From contig NW_021167081.1 in assembly GCF_003711515.1 (NCBI RefSeq), positions 2,013,170 through 2,077,169 on the forward strand: DNA of 64,000 bases. The letters run 5' to 3'. A program made the translations under genes and the position numbers. This DNA is from Sodiomyces alkalinus F11 (lineage: Eukaryota; Ascomycota; Sordariomycetes; Glomerellales; Plectosphaerellaceae). This document shows positions 1-10,800 of this stretch, in pieces (within the stretch, counting starts at the first letter, position 1; each line of letters begins with the position of its first letter). Under the pieces are notes generated by a model. The model had not been told where the DNA came from, searched no databases, and saw only the letters and a list, made by a program, of their open reading frames with translations.

Positions 1-2120
1 CTTGTCATCGCCGGCATTTAACTGACTGAATAGTACACTCCTGACCACCCTTTGGTATGTTCGACCGAATGACAGGGCCCGGGTCGAGTTGGGTTGGCCT
101 GGTCTATCCATGCCATTATCATCTGTCAGACTAACAACATGTGACGGGTGTGGTAGATGGATTGAGTAAGACGGGCATGGTACTACGTTGGCCGTAGTTG
201 TTTGTCCATAACTCATCGATTCGCACACATACCTTGGTGTAGATGATGAAGGAGAAGAAAGCGAGAACGGGAGGAATTGCGAGAAACGGAAGAGAGGGAG
301 AGAGAGGGAGATAGATCGCGGCAGGAGTTTCTTAGCTGTTTGGGAGGCCACCCACTTGGGGAAATGTAAAGGAAGATAGTCAATCGGTCTTCCAGGGTAA
401 TTACGGATACATACGTATGGGAACGTCGAGTTGAGATCATGGAGTGTGTGCGCCTGCAAGTGGTGAAGCACATGCGAATCGAGGTAGCAAGCAAGGAGCC
501 GGCAGGTGTACGACAGGATGAGGTAGTGTCACTGCCACATTTTCCCCTCGCAGTCAGTAGTTGTCCAACAACATGCGGGATCCAGGAGTGAGGCCTGCGT
601 GCTCATCTTTGCAATGACGCAGAAAAGGTCTAGCTACGTAGGTAGACAAGTTGGAAGAATGGACTATGGGTGAAGCTCGTGGAATGTGACCGCAGCATAG
701 TGGGTGGATCGAAGACGAGGACGCAAGTCGCGGCATGGCGCTTTTTCCGTTGGTACTCGCATCGTTGACACCATACACGATCCACTGGGACTGGGAGAGG
801 AATCAGGTCAAGATGGCCAGTCGATTCAGTCCCGGTGAGGGAAGTTGGGAAGTTGGTCGGCAACCGGAATGCAGCGAGTTCGATGAAGCCTGGATGGATG
901 GATGGACGGGACGCCAAAGAAAGGATGACCGATGACCGATGCCCGATGATCGATTATTAGTTTAGGTAGGAAGTAGGCATCGAAATCGGACGGAAATTGG
1001 CCTCAGGAATGACTTTGGCCGCTGAACGGGCCGCATCATGGCTGTGAAGTGAATATGGCAACAAAAAGGTCAAGGAAAAAAAGGAGAGAAGAGGAAGAGA
1101 TGGTCTCGAAAAGTGGTCGCTTGGTCGCAGATGAAGAGACCCGTGATGGGTCCATGGCTTCACATCTCATTGGGTACGGAGCTGTACAGCCTACAACGTA
1201 CGGGTACCTTAGTGAGTACCGAAGCGGAAGCCGTGGTCACGTGCCTACATTCTGACGCTCATCGCCCCACTTCCGCTCCATGAATCGGAGGGCTGTGCGA
1301 TGGGTCCGTAAGGTAATTACCCCCGCTGGACAACTGGAGCACCCCTGAACTCATCCCTCATCCGACTTCACTTCCCATACCTTAGCAAACCAAGAGATCA
1401 GTTGGGTATCCGACAAACATCACTACCAGAATCACGACGTGATATCCCATCTCAATGGCCCTCATCATACCTTGCCATAGCATGCTTTCATGCCTGCGTC
1501 CTCTGTACCCGTTCCCCGTTCCCCGTTCTTTCAGAACCCATACCCCCACCGATCAATGCCTTTCTAGAAGGCCTATCCATTTCGAATTACCTTGGACGTA
1601 TCCGACGAATATGATGCAATTATCTTGTCCCGTCCCGCTTGTCTTCTCTTCCCACGTTGATTTTCGGCAGTGCCCCAGTTGTCGTGCTTCCGGCCCCTGT
1701 CTCTCCAGGCTTCAGTGTTCCAAACTACCGGGACCGCACAGCCTCCGAGTCCACGGTATAGCCTCCTCACCTACGACACCCGATTTTGATGTAGCACCTG
1801 CTTCTACCGAGTCCTCATCTCCTAGACGTCTACCGTCGACCATCAGCCGGTCGTGGGAGACCGGGGTAGTCCTCTCACTCTGTTCTCCCGTCATGCCTAA
1901 CCTAGCAGACGCCGTTGTCGTTACCAGCAACCCAGGATTGACTCCACAGACTGCGTCGGCTTTGTTGTCTTGTTCCAAGCTCGAACAATCGATTTTGCTT
2001 CTACCTACTGATCTCATGTCTCCACTGGGTTTTGCACCAACACTGAAGAAAACCGCCAACGGGATGGGTCTCCTCATGGGGCCTTGACCTTGGACATGGC
2101 TGGCTCATCGCCAGACCATC
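1..2120. other. Intergenic stretch, no supported gene
   Basis: Normal fungal base composition with CpA and TpG present, so this is outside the RIP-mutated zone. Short frames exist on both strands, the longest being 210 codons at 1455-2087 (+), but I see no family motif, no convincing codon bias and no clear splice structure. Visible landmarks are a purine-rich tract at about 247-315 (GA repeats), a second at about 1063-1100, and short GATGACC-like tandem words at about 920-950. It may hold promoter or untranslated sequence of flanking genes. Confidence 0.5.
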
Positions 2121-2128
2121 CACTGGAG

Positions 2129-2138
2129 ATATATAAGA
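2129..2138 (+). promoter_or_regulatory. TATA-like box upstream of the SWIM gene
   Basis: The sequence ATATATAAG lies about 185 bases before the chosen start codon, followed by pyrimidine-rich sequence (CT-rich, about 2219-2290), the usual arrangement of a filamentous-fungal promoter and leader. Inferred from sequence and position only. Confidence 0.35.
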
Positions 2139-2320
2139 AAGAGTATCAAGCACTAACATGAAAAATCCGTGTCCTGTTAGAAAGACTCACTCACCATAAA
2201 ACAATTCTTCTGTTGGATCGTCTCCTGCCTCCCTCTTCACTCCGGTCTCTCTCTTCCCACCCACCGGTTCCCTTTCCTCCTTACCTCGCCACTTCAACTC
2301 TGCCCATCTCGAAACTCCCC

Positions 2321-3778
2321 ATGTCCGCTCCTGTCTCCAAATTCAGTGAGCTTTCCTTAGAGAGCATGGCCTCGACAACGACATCACAGTCGCCGTGGTC
2401 GTCTCACGGCATCCGAGCTGCCGAGTCGAGCTCCGATCCGGAGAGCGACTCCGACAGCTCTACAACCGAAGAACACGCCCCTGCCGTTGTGAAGTCGCCG
2501 ACCAAACTATGTTACAACATCGAAGACCTGCCTGCGGACCTGCAGGGGAGCGTCAGGGAAGCCTTCAGGGACCCTCCCAGACTGACCCTGCAGTATTGTC
2601 GCTTTCGGGACGATGTTTATGCTTTTCAAATGACCGAACTGGTTCCGCGCAGCATTCGCATCGGCTCCCCCGAAAGCAATTTCCCGAATCCCAAGTGCTC
2701 CTGTGCGCAACAAGGTGGAAATCCGTGCAAGCATCTCCTATGGCTTCTCGATCAGGTCGTCAACCAGTCTCTCGGCGAAGAACATTCCGGTTCCACCCTC
2801 ACCATGACGCCGGCCGGCTACCCACAAGAAGTCGGAGACCCCTACACCAGCATCACCGACTTGCATCTCGATCTCCTCGCCGATGGCCTCCATTGTGACC
2901 TTGTCCGCCCGCGTTCCGATGATGACGATGCGGATGCACCCAACCCTTGCCGGGTCCAGGAGGCCCGTGAACTCCTCGCCTCCGTCGCTGCAGTCCCCCC
3001 AGAGGAGTACCGCCCGGATATATTTGATCATCCCACTCCGGGGACGAACCTGATCAAGCGACGAGACCTCGAGTGCACCGTTTTCCGTATGCTCCTCGAC
3101 AATAACGATTTCTTCCACTACTTCCTATCTCTCGCCCGCTCATCCGACCCCGCCAGGGATCCCTTCCGCAAACTCGAACAGCGCGTCCAGTGTGTCCTCC
3201 GCCACCTTGACCATCACTCTGCCTCCCAGACCGAGTCGTCATCTTCGTCGTCTTCTTCTGCCCGTCCGTCCTCCTCGGCGGCCGGGAGACCATGTGACGT
3301 CCCCTGGGCGGCGCGCCGCATCCTCGCCGTCGTCTCTCGCATCAAGTCCAAGATCATGTGGCGCGACGCCCCGCTTGCCCCCTGGGAGCGCACTTCCGCC
3401 GCACGCGCTCTCGTCCGCATCCTCGCCTCCGCCGTCGACCGCAACCGCGACTCGTACCCGGCGACGGGGCCTCTGGCCGAGAGGAACCTCTACGCGCGTC
3501 TCGTAGGCGATGCCCGGGGCGGAGACTTCGTGGTCGGCGTTTTGCTCCTGCTGCCTGATGCCGCTGCTCCATTCCTGCACGAGCTTGAGGTCATCGCGGA
3601 GGCGATCGGTGTCCATGGCGCCCCCGCTGCGTATGCTGAGAAGCTTGAGAGGTTACTCGCGAGTTTGAAGAAGCCGGCAAGTGGCGTCAGCGGTGGTGAC
3701 GGCATCGGCGCTTCCAAAAGGCAAGGACCTCACGGCGGCCAGGGTTCGCACGACAGAGGGTCGAAGCGGGTGAAGTGA
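2321..3778 (+). CDS. SWIM-type zinc-finger domain protein
   Basis: Intronless frame of 485 codons. I start it at the first in-frame ATG (2321); the frame is open upstream to 2213 but has no ATG there. Residues 126-138 read CSCAQQGGNPCKH, a CxCx7CxH SWIM finger, a predicted zinc-binding fold used for DNA or protein contacts. The N-terminus is Ser/Glu/Asp rich (about residues 15-50). A Ser-rich linker of eight serines follows the central region, and the C-terminal part is Arg/Ala/Leu rich, probably helical, ending in a basic tail (RGSKRVK). Fungal SWIM proteins of this layout are widespread and mostly uncharacterised. A nuclear role is an inference; no enzyme domain is visible. Codon use is GC-rich and not RIP-affected. 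It converges with the kinase-like gene, with 660 bases between stop codons. Confidence 0.85.
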   Translation: MSAPVSKFSELSLESMASTTTSQSPWSSHGIRAAESSSDPESDSDSSTTEEHAPAVVKSPTKLCYNIEDLPADLQGSVREAFRDPPRLTLQYCRFRDDVYAFQMTELVPRSIRIGSPESNFPNPKCSCAQQGGNPCKHLLWLLDQVVNQSLGEEHSGSTLTMTPAGYPQEVGDPYTSITDLHLDLLADGLHCDLVRPRSDDDDADAPNPCRVQEARELLASVAAVPPEEYRPDIFDHPTPGTNLIKRRDLECTVFRMLLDNNDFFHYFLSLARSSDPARDPFRKLEQRVQCVLRHLDHHSASQTESSSSSSSSARPSSSAAGRPCDVPWAARRILAVVSRIKSKIMWRDAPLAPWERTSAARALVRILASAVDRNRDSYPATGPLAERNLYARLVGDARGGDFVVGVLLLLPDAAAPFLHELEVIAEAIGVHGAPAAYAEKLERLLASLKKPASGVSGGDGIGASKRQGPHGGQGSHDRGSKRVK

Positions 3779-4438
3779 TCCTGAGCCTTCCTCCGCAAAA
3801 TTTTGACCTCGAGGTTTCCCACGAGGCAGAACACCATTCTTTTTCTTTCTTCGTTTGGGCTGGGGAAGGACGCGATGTCGTCTTCCTCGTGTTTCCCTCT
3901 ACCACACTTTTTCTCTCCTTCTTAAGTCTTGGTTCTTACACCGGCCTTAACGTCTCATTTACCTGTCCTCATGCGTCATGTCTCTGCTTGCTCTATAGAC
4001 GATCATCGTGGGGGTGAAGGCTGGTCCACTCACGATGTTGCACCATCGCTGCGATTCCCTCTCACTAGATTTTTATCGTTGGGCGATCCTGATCTCTCCT
4101 TGAGTTTGTTGCGACCTACGTGCCTCACCACCAACGCAGGCAAGGAAGCTCCGTCAGCACTTGGACCATAGAGTGTCACCCACAAATAGTATTGATTTCT
4201 GTCACGACATTGAATTTGCAGTTCCAACTGTACGACACCATTTACATTCCGCCGTGATAACCGAGAGACAGACAGTTCATACAAGTCACTCCCCCTCATC
4301 GACTGATCTCAGAAACGAGAGCCAACAGAGAGCCAAATTTAATTGACCGTGGTCGATTTTCTAAGATTATCCGCATATTAGGCACCTCTGGCCATGTTGA
4401 AGTTATCGGCACCCAGTCTCGAAGATCTTCCTACCTGC
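3779..4438. other. Convergent intergenic spacer (3' regions)
   Basis: Lies between the stop codons of the SWIM gene (+) and the kinase-like gene (-). It is pyrimidine-rich on the plus strand just after 3778. No gene is supported; it presumably holds both 3' untranslated regions and polyadenylation signals. Confidence 0.5.
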
Positions 4439-6175
4439 CTAGGGTACACCCATGTCAGATTTTATGCTATGTAATCTCTCCTGCACCTCCCTCAAGCCAG
4501 GACGGTCATAAGGGTTATCGTTCCACTCGCCACTCTTCTTCATGCGCTCCCTAGTTGCCAGGTAATCCTCGGCCCAAGCAACCTCGTCTCTCCACCAGTC
4601 CCGAGCCGTACGGTACACAGCGTCCGGGTACGACTGCGAAGGGTCTGGAGTCTCGCGAAGAACGAGCCTGCTACCCTGCCGTATGACCTTGGAATCTAGC
4701 GTGGCCCGCCGGCCCTTGGTGCACTGGTCGATCAGGCGCTGCACCGGAGGCGGCGTGCGACGATACTCGGGAAACTGCAAGGGCGATTCCCAGCGGTACG
4801 AGACCCAAATGGTGGCCTTCTGGGGCGCGCTCACGCCCTCGAATATGCACCACAGAACCCTCGCCAGCATGTACACCTCGGCCGCCCCCTGTTCACGTGG
4901 GCTCAGGGAAAGCCAGGAGACATTGTAGCCACCGGGCGGGTTAGTGTACTGCTGCCTCTCGAGCAACGGCTCGTAGCCCGGCATGAGCTGTTCCATCCTG
5001 TCTGCGTATTTTTGCCTCACATCTGCAGGTATGTCGTCGTCAGACGCCGTAGCCAGAATGCGGATATACTCAATGCAGTTGACCTCGGGTGCGGCAAACT
5101 CGCACCAGACACCACGCTGCTCAAAGTCCACCATGATGGCATCCCTTTCGGCGGAAAGCACTATGTTATCGAGCCGAAGGTCCGGATAGAACGTTCCTGT
5201 TGTCTCTCGGTGGTGTATCAACGCAGAGGTGATCTGAGTGGCCCATTTGAACTGCTCAGATAACATCAAGGAGCCGCTGGACCCGAGTAAAGGCACGATG
5301 TCGCGCAGAGTGCCATGGCGGTGAAACTCGAGCGTGAACCCGAGCACGGATCTCTTGGATCCGAAACTTATTCGTTTAGTGACGAGGTGCGCTGGCCGCG
5401 ATACGATGTTGGGATGCGGTTTCATGGTGAGAAGCAGCTTCAATTCGTGGTAGAGATATTTGGGGAAGCTCGTCAGCGCCTTGAGAATCCAGAACTTGCC
5501 ATCAATGCTGACAAGGCAGGTACTGTCATGAATCTGCTCGACAACGCGCACATCGGCGATGTCGATGCAGGGGGGCAGAAGGATATCGTGCCCCCAGGCA
5601 GCCTGGAGTTGCGGGACTGAAAACTGATAGACCTCCAAAGAATGCGTCTGGGCGACGGCGATTTCGATTTGGTCTACGTCTAGAGATAGGTTCTTGAAGA
5701 CGATGCGAGAGCCAAAGGGTAGGCTGTTCAAGTATCGCTCTCGGTCAGGCAGGGACTTGGTCCAAGTCTGGAGCCTCCGCAGAATGTGCATAGAGATGGC
5801 AAGCCTGGAAAGACGAACTCGATCCTTGGTGTGGAAGGCGTGATCTAGTTCCAGCAAATTTCGTATCAAATGCGGCTGTCTAGATAGCTCGGGGATGAAG
5901 ACATCAATTCTCATCGGAATGGGGCGCATAAAGAGAGGTATGACGTAGAACTGCGAGCCGAACGAGGTGCAGCCATCGATACGCCACAAGGGAGACTCCA
6001 GAGGAGCGAGACTGTTGATCCGGTTCTTGGGGTTGAGCTGAGACTCCTGCCATGGGACTGAGACGGCGCTTTCATCGTCGGTAGTACCAGATGAGTCCGT
6101 GACCGAGGTCGGGGCCGTGAGAAAAGCCGCAGTGGGATGGATGACACTGTTGATGGCATGTGGGCTGAGCTCCAT
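4439..6175 (-). CDS. Divergent protein kinase-like domain protein
   Basis: A 578-codon intronless frame starting at ATG 6175. Kinase landmarks are in order: FWILKAL with candidate ATP-binding Lys232, helix-C Glu244 (YHELKLLL), catalytic-loop equivalent YPDLRLDN (Asp332, Asn337), metal-binding Asp350 in VDFEQRG, and an APE motif at 362-364. The usual HRD is YPD and the usual DFG is DFE. The catalytic Lys, Glu, Asp, Asn and Asp are thus all present, but the two best-known signature motifs are changed. It could be an active atypical kinase or a pseudokinase. Residues 1-200 are a non-kinase N-terminal region without a fold I recognise. The gene converges with the SWIM gene. A leader intron or an upstream coding exon may exist (see 6185-6269). 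Not RIP-affected. Confidence 0.82.
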   Translation of the reverse strand: MELSPHAINSVIHPTAAFLTAPTSVTDSSGTTDDESAVSVPWQESQLNPKNRINSLAPLESPLWRIDGCTSFGSQFYVIPLFMRPIPMRIDVFIPELSRQPHLIRNLLELDHAFHTKDRVRLSRLAISMHILRRLQTWTKSLPDRERYLNSLPFGSRIVFKNLSLDVDQIEIAVAQTHSLEVYQFSVPQLQAAWGHDILLPPCIDIADVRVVEQIHDSTCLVSIDGKFWILKALTSFPKYLYHELKLLLTMKPHPNIVSRPAHLVTKRISFGSKRSVLGFTLEFHRHGTLRDIVPLLGSSGSLMLSEQFKWATQITSALIHHRETTGTFYPDLRLDNIVLSAERDAIMVDFEQRGVWCEFAAPEVNCIEYIRILATASDDDIPADVRQKYADRMEQLMPGYEPLLERQQYTNPPGGYNVSWLSLSPREQGAAEVYMLARVLWCIFEGVSAPQKATIWVSYRWESPLQFPEYRRTPPPVQRLIDQCTKGRRATLDSKVIRQGSRLVLRETPDPSQSYPDAVYRTARDWWRDEVAWAEDYLATRERMKKSGEWNDNPYDRPGLREVQERLHSIKSDMGVP

Positions 6176-6184
6176 GTTGACTAC

Positions 6185-6269
6185 CTAGGTGAAGTGATTC
6201 TCCCCATGCTACGTTAGAGACCAAAACGAGAGATCGAGTCAGGGACGAGGTTAGCTCGGACTTACTTAC
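6185..6269 (-). other. Candidate intron just upstream of the kinase-like start
   Basis: On the minus strand GTAAGTAAGT begins at 6269, a branch-like GCTAAC follows, and CCTAG ends at 6185, nine bases before ATG 6175. Removing it would join an open stretch of 80 codons (from an ATG at 6509) in frame, via three codons (V-V-N), to the annotated protein. So either this is a 5'UTR intron, or the protein has an extra N-terminal exon of about 83 residues. The upstream stretch has no recognisable motif. Confidence 0.45.
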
Positions 6270-6555
6270 CCTCATTAAGGGATGGCCCTTTTTCCAAAAC
6301 AGGTGGGGTGGTGGTTCTGGGCGCGAGACAACAACACTTTGCGTGGGGAGGAGGCCCGTTCTTGGACTTGGAAGTTGGGGTTGCAGGACGATCGTCCATG
6401 AAATAGTCTCAATGAATCTTCTTGTCGTGGGCGAGAATTCCAAATGGTCCAACTGTTTGAGATCTGATTTCCTAGAGGGAGTTATCCGTAGATCATCGCA
6501 AGAGCCCAACCGCCGCTGTCATCTCCATGTCCCAACTGGGTTGAAGTGGCTGCCA

Positions 6556-6650
6556 ACGTGCCTACCTAGGTAGCTACCTTACATACCTTACTTTATACCA
6601 GGTAGGTAGGTACCTAAGGTAACTGGTACTTTAGGTACATTGAGGTACGT
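6556..6650. repeat. Cluster of TACCT/AGGTA palindromic words
   Basis: Dense copies of TACCTA, TAGGTA, AGGTACCT and AAGGTA occur within about 95 bases (for example CTACCTAGGTAGCTACCTTA). Such AGGTA/TACCT-rich patches occur in intergenic DNA of several Sordariomycetes. Here it lies upstream of the kinase-like gene and could be a regulatory or simple-sequence feature; no function can be read from it. Confidence 0.5.
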
Positions 6651-7291
6651 GTCCTCGGGGCTGCGGGCGTCTATTATGGATATATCGTTCCTTCTCCGGA
6701 ATCTGGGATGCAGCCCAGATACCTGGCAGGAACCACTGACTGACCGGTCAGGTCACGGCCAGAAGAAGGGCGAAGGAGTGCGCGTGTGTCCCTACTTCGT
6801 ACGCGACAGCAGAAGATTCGAGTCTCCAGTATTCCCACCATACACATACCCCATGTTCGTGTCTACCTTACGCCATTCGCTGTCCGGCCCCCACGAAACG
6901 CAACAAGTAAAACGAGGCGTCCTAGTCGCCGACCTGTTCTGCCTTCAGAGAGAGGGAGTGACAGCTCCGAGACCGACAGACGAATCAGGCAATGCAGTTG
7001 CCCGATCATAGAGGCTTGGGAGACCGGAGCCTTGCAAGGTCGAAATAAAAAGGTACGGGCCCGAAATGGCTAGGGAAGGCGCTCGATATTGCGTAACGTC
7101 GGCCGGTGGAGGAGGATAAAAACAGGGGAGGGTAAGGTAAGGTAGGTTAGATAAGTACCGGTCTTCCGCCACCCCCTATTCGGTCTTCCCGGTCCTCTTA
7201 ACCCTTTCTGGATTAGATAATCCACTATATCTCCACTACCGAAATTAGGTGGGTTTCCTAGGTATCTCTATATATATAGATATAATCCAAA
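6651..7291. other. Intergenic edge of the euchromatic part
   Basis: No gene is supported. CpA and TpG are normal to about 7070 and thin out from about 7170, suggesting that mutation has leaked a little way out of element A, or that this is the edge of an older repeat. It ends with the AT-rich palindromic run around 7266-7285 and the target duplication GAAAT of element A (7292-7296). Confidence 0.5.
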
Positions 7292-7296
7292 GAAAT

Positions 7297-7622
7297 TAAT
7301 ACGCCCCATTCCCTAGCCTCCGCAGGAATAGGGCGGGAGCTATCTGCCCGAATAGGGAACGTATAGCTCTAGCCCTATTCGTATAGATAAAGAACGGATA
7401 ATACCCGGACTATCCGCCTATATAGCGGAGGATTAGTAGTATAGATTATAGTTAGGCCGAACCGGCTAAAGGATACATCCTTAGTGCGGTTCCCCCTTAG
7501 TTTAGAGAAGATATCTTTATTATACCCTATTTTCTATACCTAAAGGTCGCTATTCCGAACCCTAAAAGCCTTAGGTCCGATAATACTAGCTAGCTAAAGA
7601 TATACCTAGATAGGGTATATTA
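7297..7622 (+). repeat. Element A 5' LTR (326 bp)
   Basis: Begins TAATACGCC (originally TG) and ends ATATTA (originally CA). It aligns without gaps to the 3' LTR at 16879-17204; most differences are C/T or G/A. It is more strongly RIP-mutated than the distal half of its partner. Confidence 0.93.
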
Positions 7623-7888
7623 AATAGTAGTAACTAAGCTTTTAAGCGAGGTTTATATACCGCCGCTTAACGCGAGCTATATATCCTATAACTATATAGA
7701 TATATAGTATACTAATAGAACTATATAACCGTTAGCACGCTAAGCGAAAACGCCTCTCCTTTACTAGACTAAGGCGTGGAGTATATAAGAATTATAGCCG
7801 GCTATTCGTATATAGGTTTAGCGATTATACTAACTCTACTAAACGAAAAATCCGCTATAGAATCTAAAGCTCCGCTATTATAACCGAT

Positions 7889-10800
7889 ATAAACCTCCTT
7901 AACAACTATTCTTATCCGTGAAACGCTAAAAGCGTAAAAAATCTTATTAAGTTCTTAGATAATTTCCCGGACCTTATCGCTAATCTCCTTACGCCCGAAG
8001 ATATAGCTTTACTTAATATAGCTAGGAGGGCCGTGTACGCCTTAGGGATAGCCGGCGCGAGCGGCCTAACCTTAAAAGGAAGAATCTTATAATCGGAGTC
8101 CGTGTCTAATATATCCTACCTAAAGAAATAGATCCGAAGACCGGATAACTTCGTGGACGCCTTCGAAAAATAGCTTAATAGAGAACCTATTTATAGGGAG
8201 ATCCTAGCGGGTATAAAAGAACCCCGCGATATTAAGGGGAAATAACCTATATAACCGTTTATTATTAGTCCCGCTCCTTATACGGGTAAGCTAGATTCCG
8301 AGGCTAACCTAATCGACTATATCGGAAAAAGCCTCGCTAATACTAGCCTTACTAATACTAGCCTTATTAATACTAGCTCCGCTAATACTAGCTTTACTTT
8401 ACCTAGCTCCGCCTAGCTTATTATAATAGGGCTTAGGATATAAGAGCTAGGTAGTCGGCGTCGCCTTAAGATTACGGGAGAGCTAGGGGAACCGTTATTC
8501 ACTATAATAAAGCTTACCTTACTCTTTATCCGTCCTACTATAAAGGCCACGGATAAGGAGCCCGTGATTAAGGAGGAGGAATTAATATACTCCCTAAGTA
8601 AATCCTCCTTATACTAATCGCCCTTATCCTATATATCCCCTACTAAGATTATTATTCGCTATTTAAACGCTATAGAATGCTAAACGTCTAACGCCCTTAA
8701 CTAGGCCTATTTAGCCGATTACCCGGTTAACTCTAAGAGTATAGTATCTAATACTCCCGGACCTAGTTATTAGAATATCCGCTAAAGTACCGGATTACCG
8801 GATAAAACGCCTCCCCCTCCTCCGGCGCTTATTTAGCCGCCCCCTATAAGCGGAGACTAAATATATATACGCTAGTTAAACCTATTAGCTATTATTAGCG
8901 AACTCTAACACGGTTCGTAATCGTATTAACCTTAAGTTCGCTTTAAGGCGGATAACCTTAAATACTTTAACCCGCCGGAATACTTTACCGCTACCTAGGA
9001 TATCCGCACGGAATGCATTAAGCTAGTCTTCCTTAACGTGTTCCGCTTTACGGATACTATAGAGTAGTACGCCGGGATAAGCCCCGGGTATAGCGAAGCC
9101 TTTACCTATAATATCTCCCGTTATTTATTAGGTAAAGCCTTTAAGTAGTTAATAACTATAGACCCGGGACTCTACGAATAGTATAATAAGAGTATTACTC
9201 TAAAAAACTAAAAGGATAGTTTAGAGAGCCGATTCTGGCTCCCGCGCGAAGAAGCTAAGTACTAATTACGCCGGGAAAAGTATACCCTGAAAGATATTAT
9301 AAACCGCTATAATATCCGTATATTCGCTAATAGGGTTACCTAACTCGTAAAGGCTACCGATAAACCTTAGGGAAAGCTCTTATCTATTATTTAGGATAAG
9401 CTTAATACTAACCTAGCCGTTACCGTAGTCCGACTAAGACCCGAGGTAAAGTTAGCCGATTTCTTAAATTCCCTAGTAAACCTAATACTAGGATAGTACC
9501 GGAATTATACCTAAGGAGTTTAGAAGTATTATATTAGCCGATGTAGCCTTCCTAAATCGGACCACGGAATATATAGCGCTCCGTCCCCTATTATAGTAGT
9601 TTAGTAACCCGCGCTATAGTATTACGATAAACGCTTAACGCCTAAGCGCCGCTAAATACTATAGCCTAACCGCTATTCTCTTAGCCTTAGCTAGCTCTAT
9701 CGCTAAAGTAAGAATCGCGCGCTTCCTACGCTAAACGCTAACCGTTATATTAATAATAAGGGTTAGCGACTCCTAACTAATAACGCTAATAAATAGTCTA
9801 ATCGCTAATATAAAGACTATCGCCGTAACCGCCTTAAAGATTAGGTTAACGCCTCCGCCGAAAAAACCGCCGCTAAGCCCGTGTCTAGAGATAAAGTTAA
9901 TATAGAACCTAAGTACTACTATACCGAGGGGAACTCTAAGGGTTTTATAGACTTTACGGACGATAATAGCGCGGGTAACGAATAGAGTAATTAACTATAT
10001 TAGGTCGCCGATAGACCCGGAGTTATACCTAAGTACGCTGATCTTTACTAGGTATATTAGGAGTATAGTAAATACTACTAACCTATAAGGTTAAATCTAA
10101 AGACTATCCGACACGAAAAGACCTACTCTTAGCCGTACTAATTAAAGGAGTAGAGCGGATAGGACTTACCGCTAATTAACGGTATTATCTAAGAAGTTAG
10201 GGATCCTTTTAATAGTCTTTACGGGTACACATATACCCGGATCTAAGCCCGTGGTTCTCCTATAGGCGCGCTATTCGATATTTACGTCGACTTAGGAGCC
10301 TCCCGCTATATAGTAAGCTAATAGCTCCTTAGTCGATTTCCCGATAAATATATCGATTCTACTAAGCGCGCCGTATTATAAGGTATAGGATCGATAAAGA
10401 CCCTAGGATAGGCTACCTTTACCGTACTAAATCGAGGTATAGTAGGTAATAAAAAAAAGATTAGCCGCTTATATATCGGGGCCTAGATTATCCCTAAGCT
10501 TAACGCCGGTCTTCTCTTAGGATAGGAATTTAACTATCCTAATAGGCTAGATATCCTTAACACGTAGGAAGCTATTTATATTAGCGCCTACTAGGGCTTA
10601 ACGGTTCTTATAAAGGTATTCGCTAAATATTCTCTAATCTAGCGGAAACTTAAGGCTACTAAACGTTTAGTTACTATACCGCGAACGTATAGATTCGTGC
10701 TAATTAATAAGCCCGATATTAACCTTAATTCCCTAAAGCTTTTCCCGGATATAAAGGGCTCTCCGAACTATATCCTTAATAACTAGTCTATAATACCTAT

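Noticed and set aside
1455..2087. Plus-strand ORF of 210 codons in the unique region
   Set aside because: No motif, no upstream support, and low-complexity Ser/Pro composition typical of chance frames in fungal promoters; a competing minus-strand frame covers much of it.
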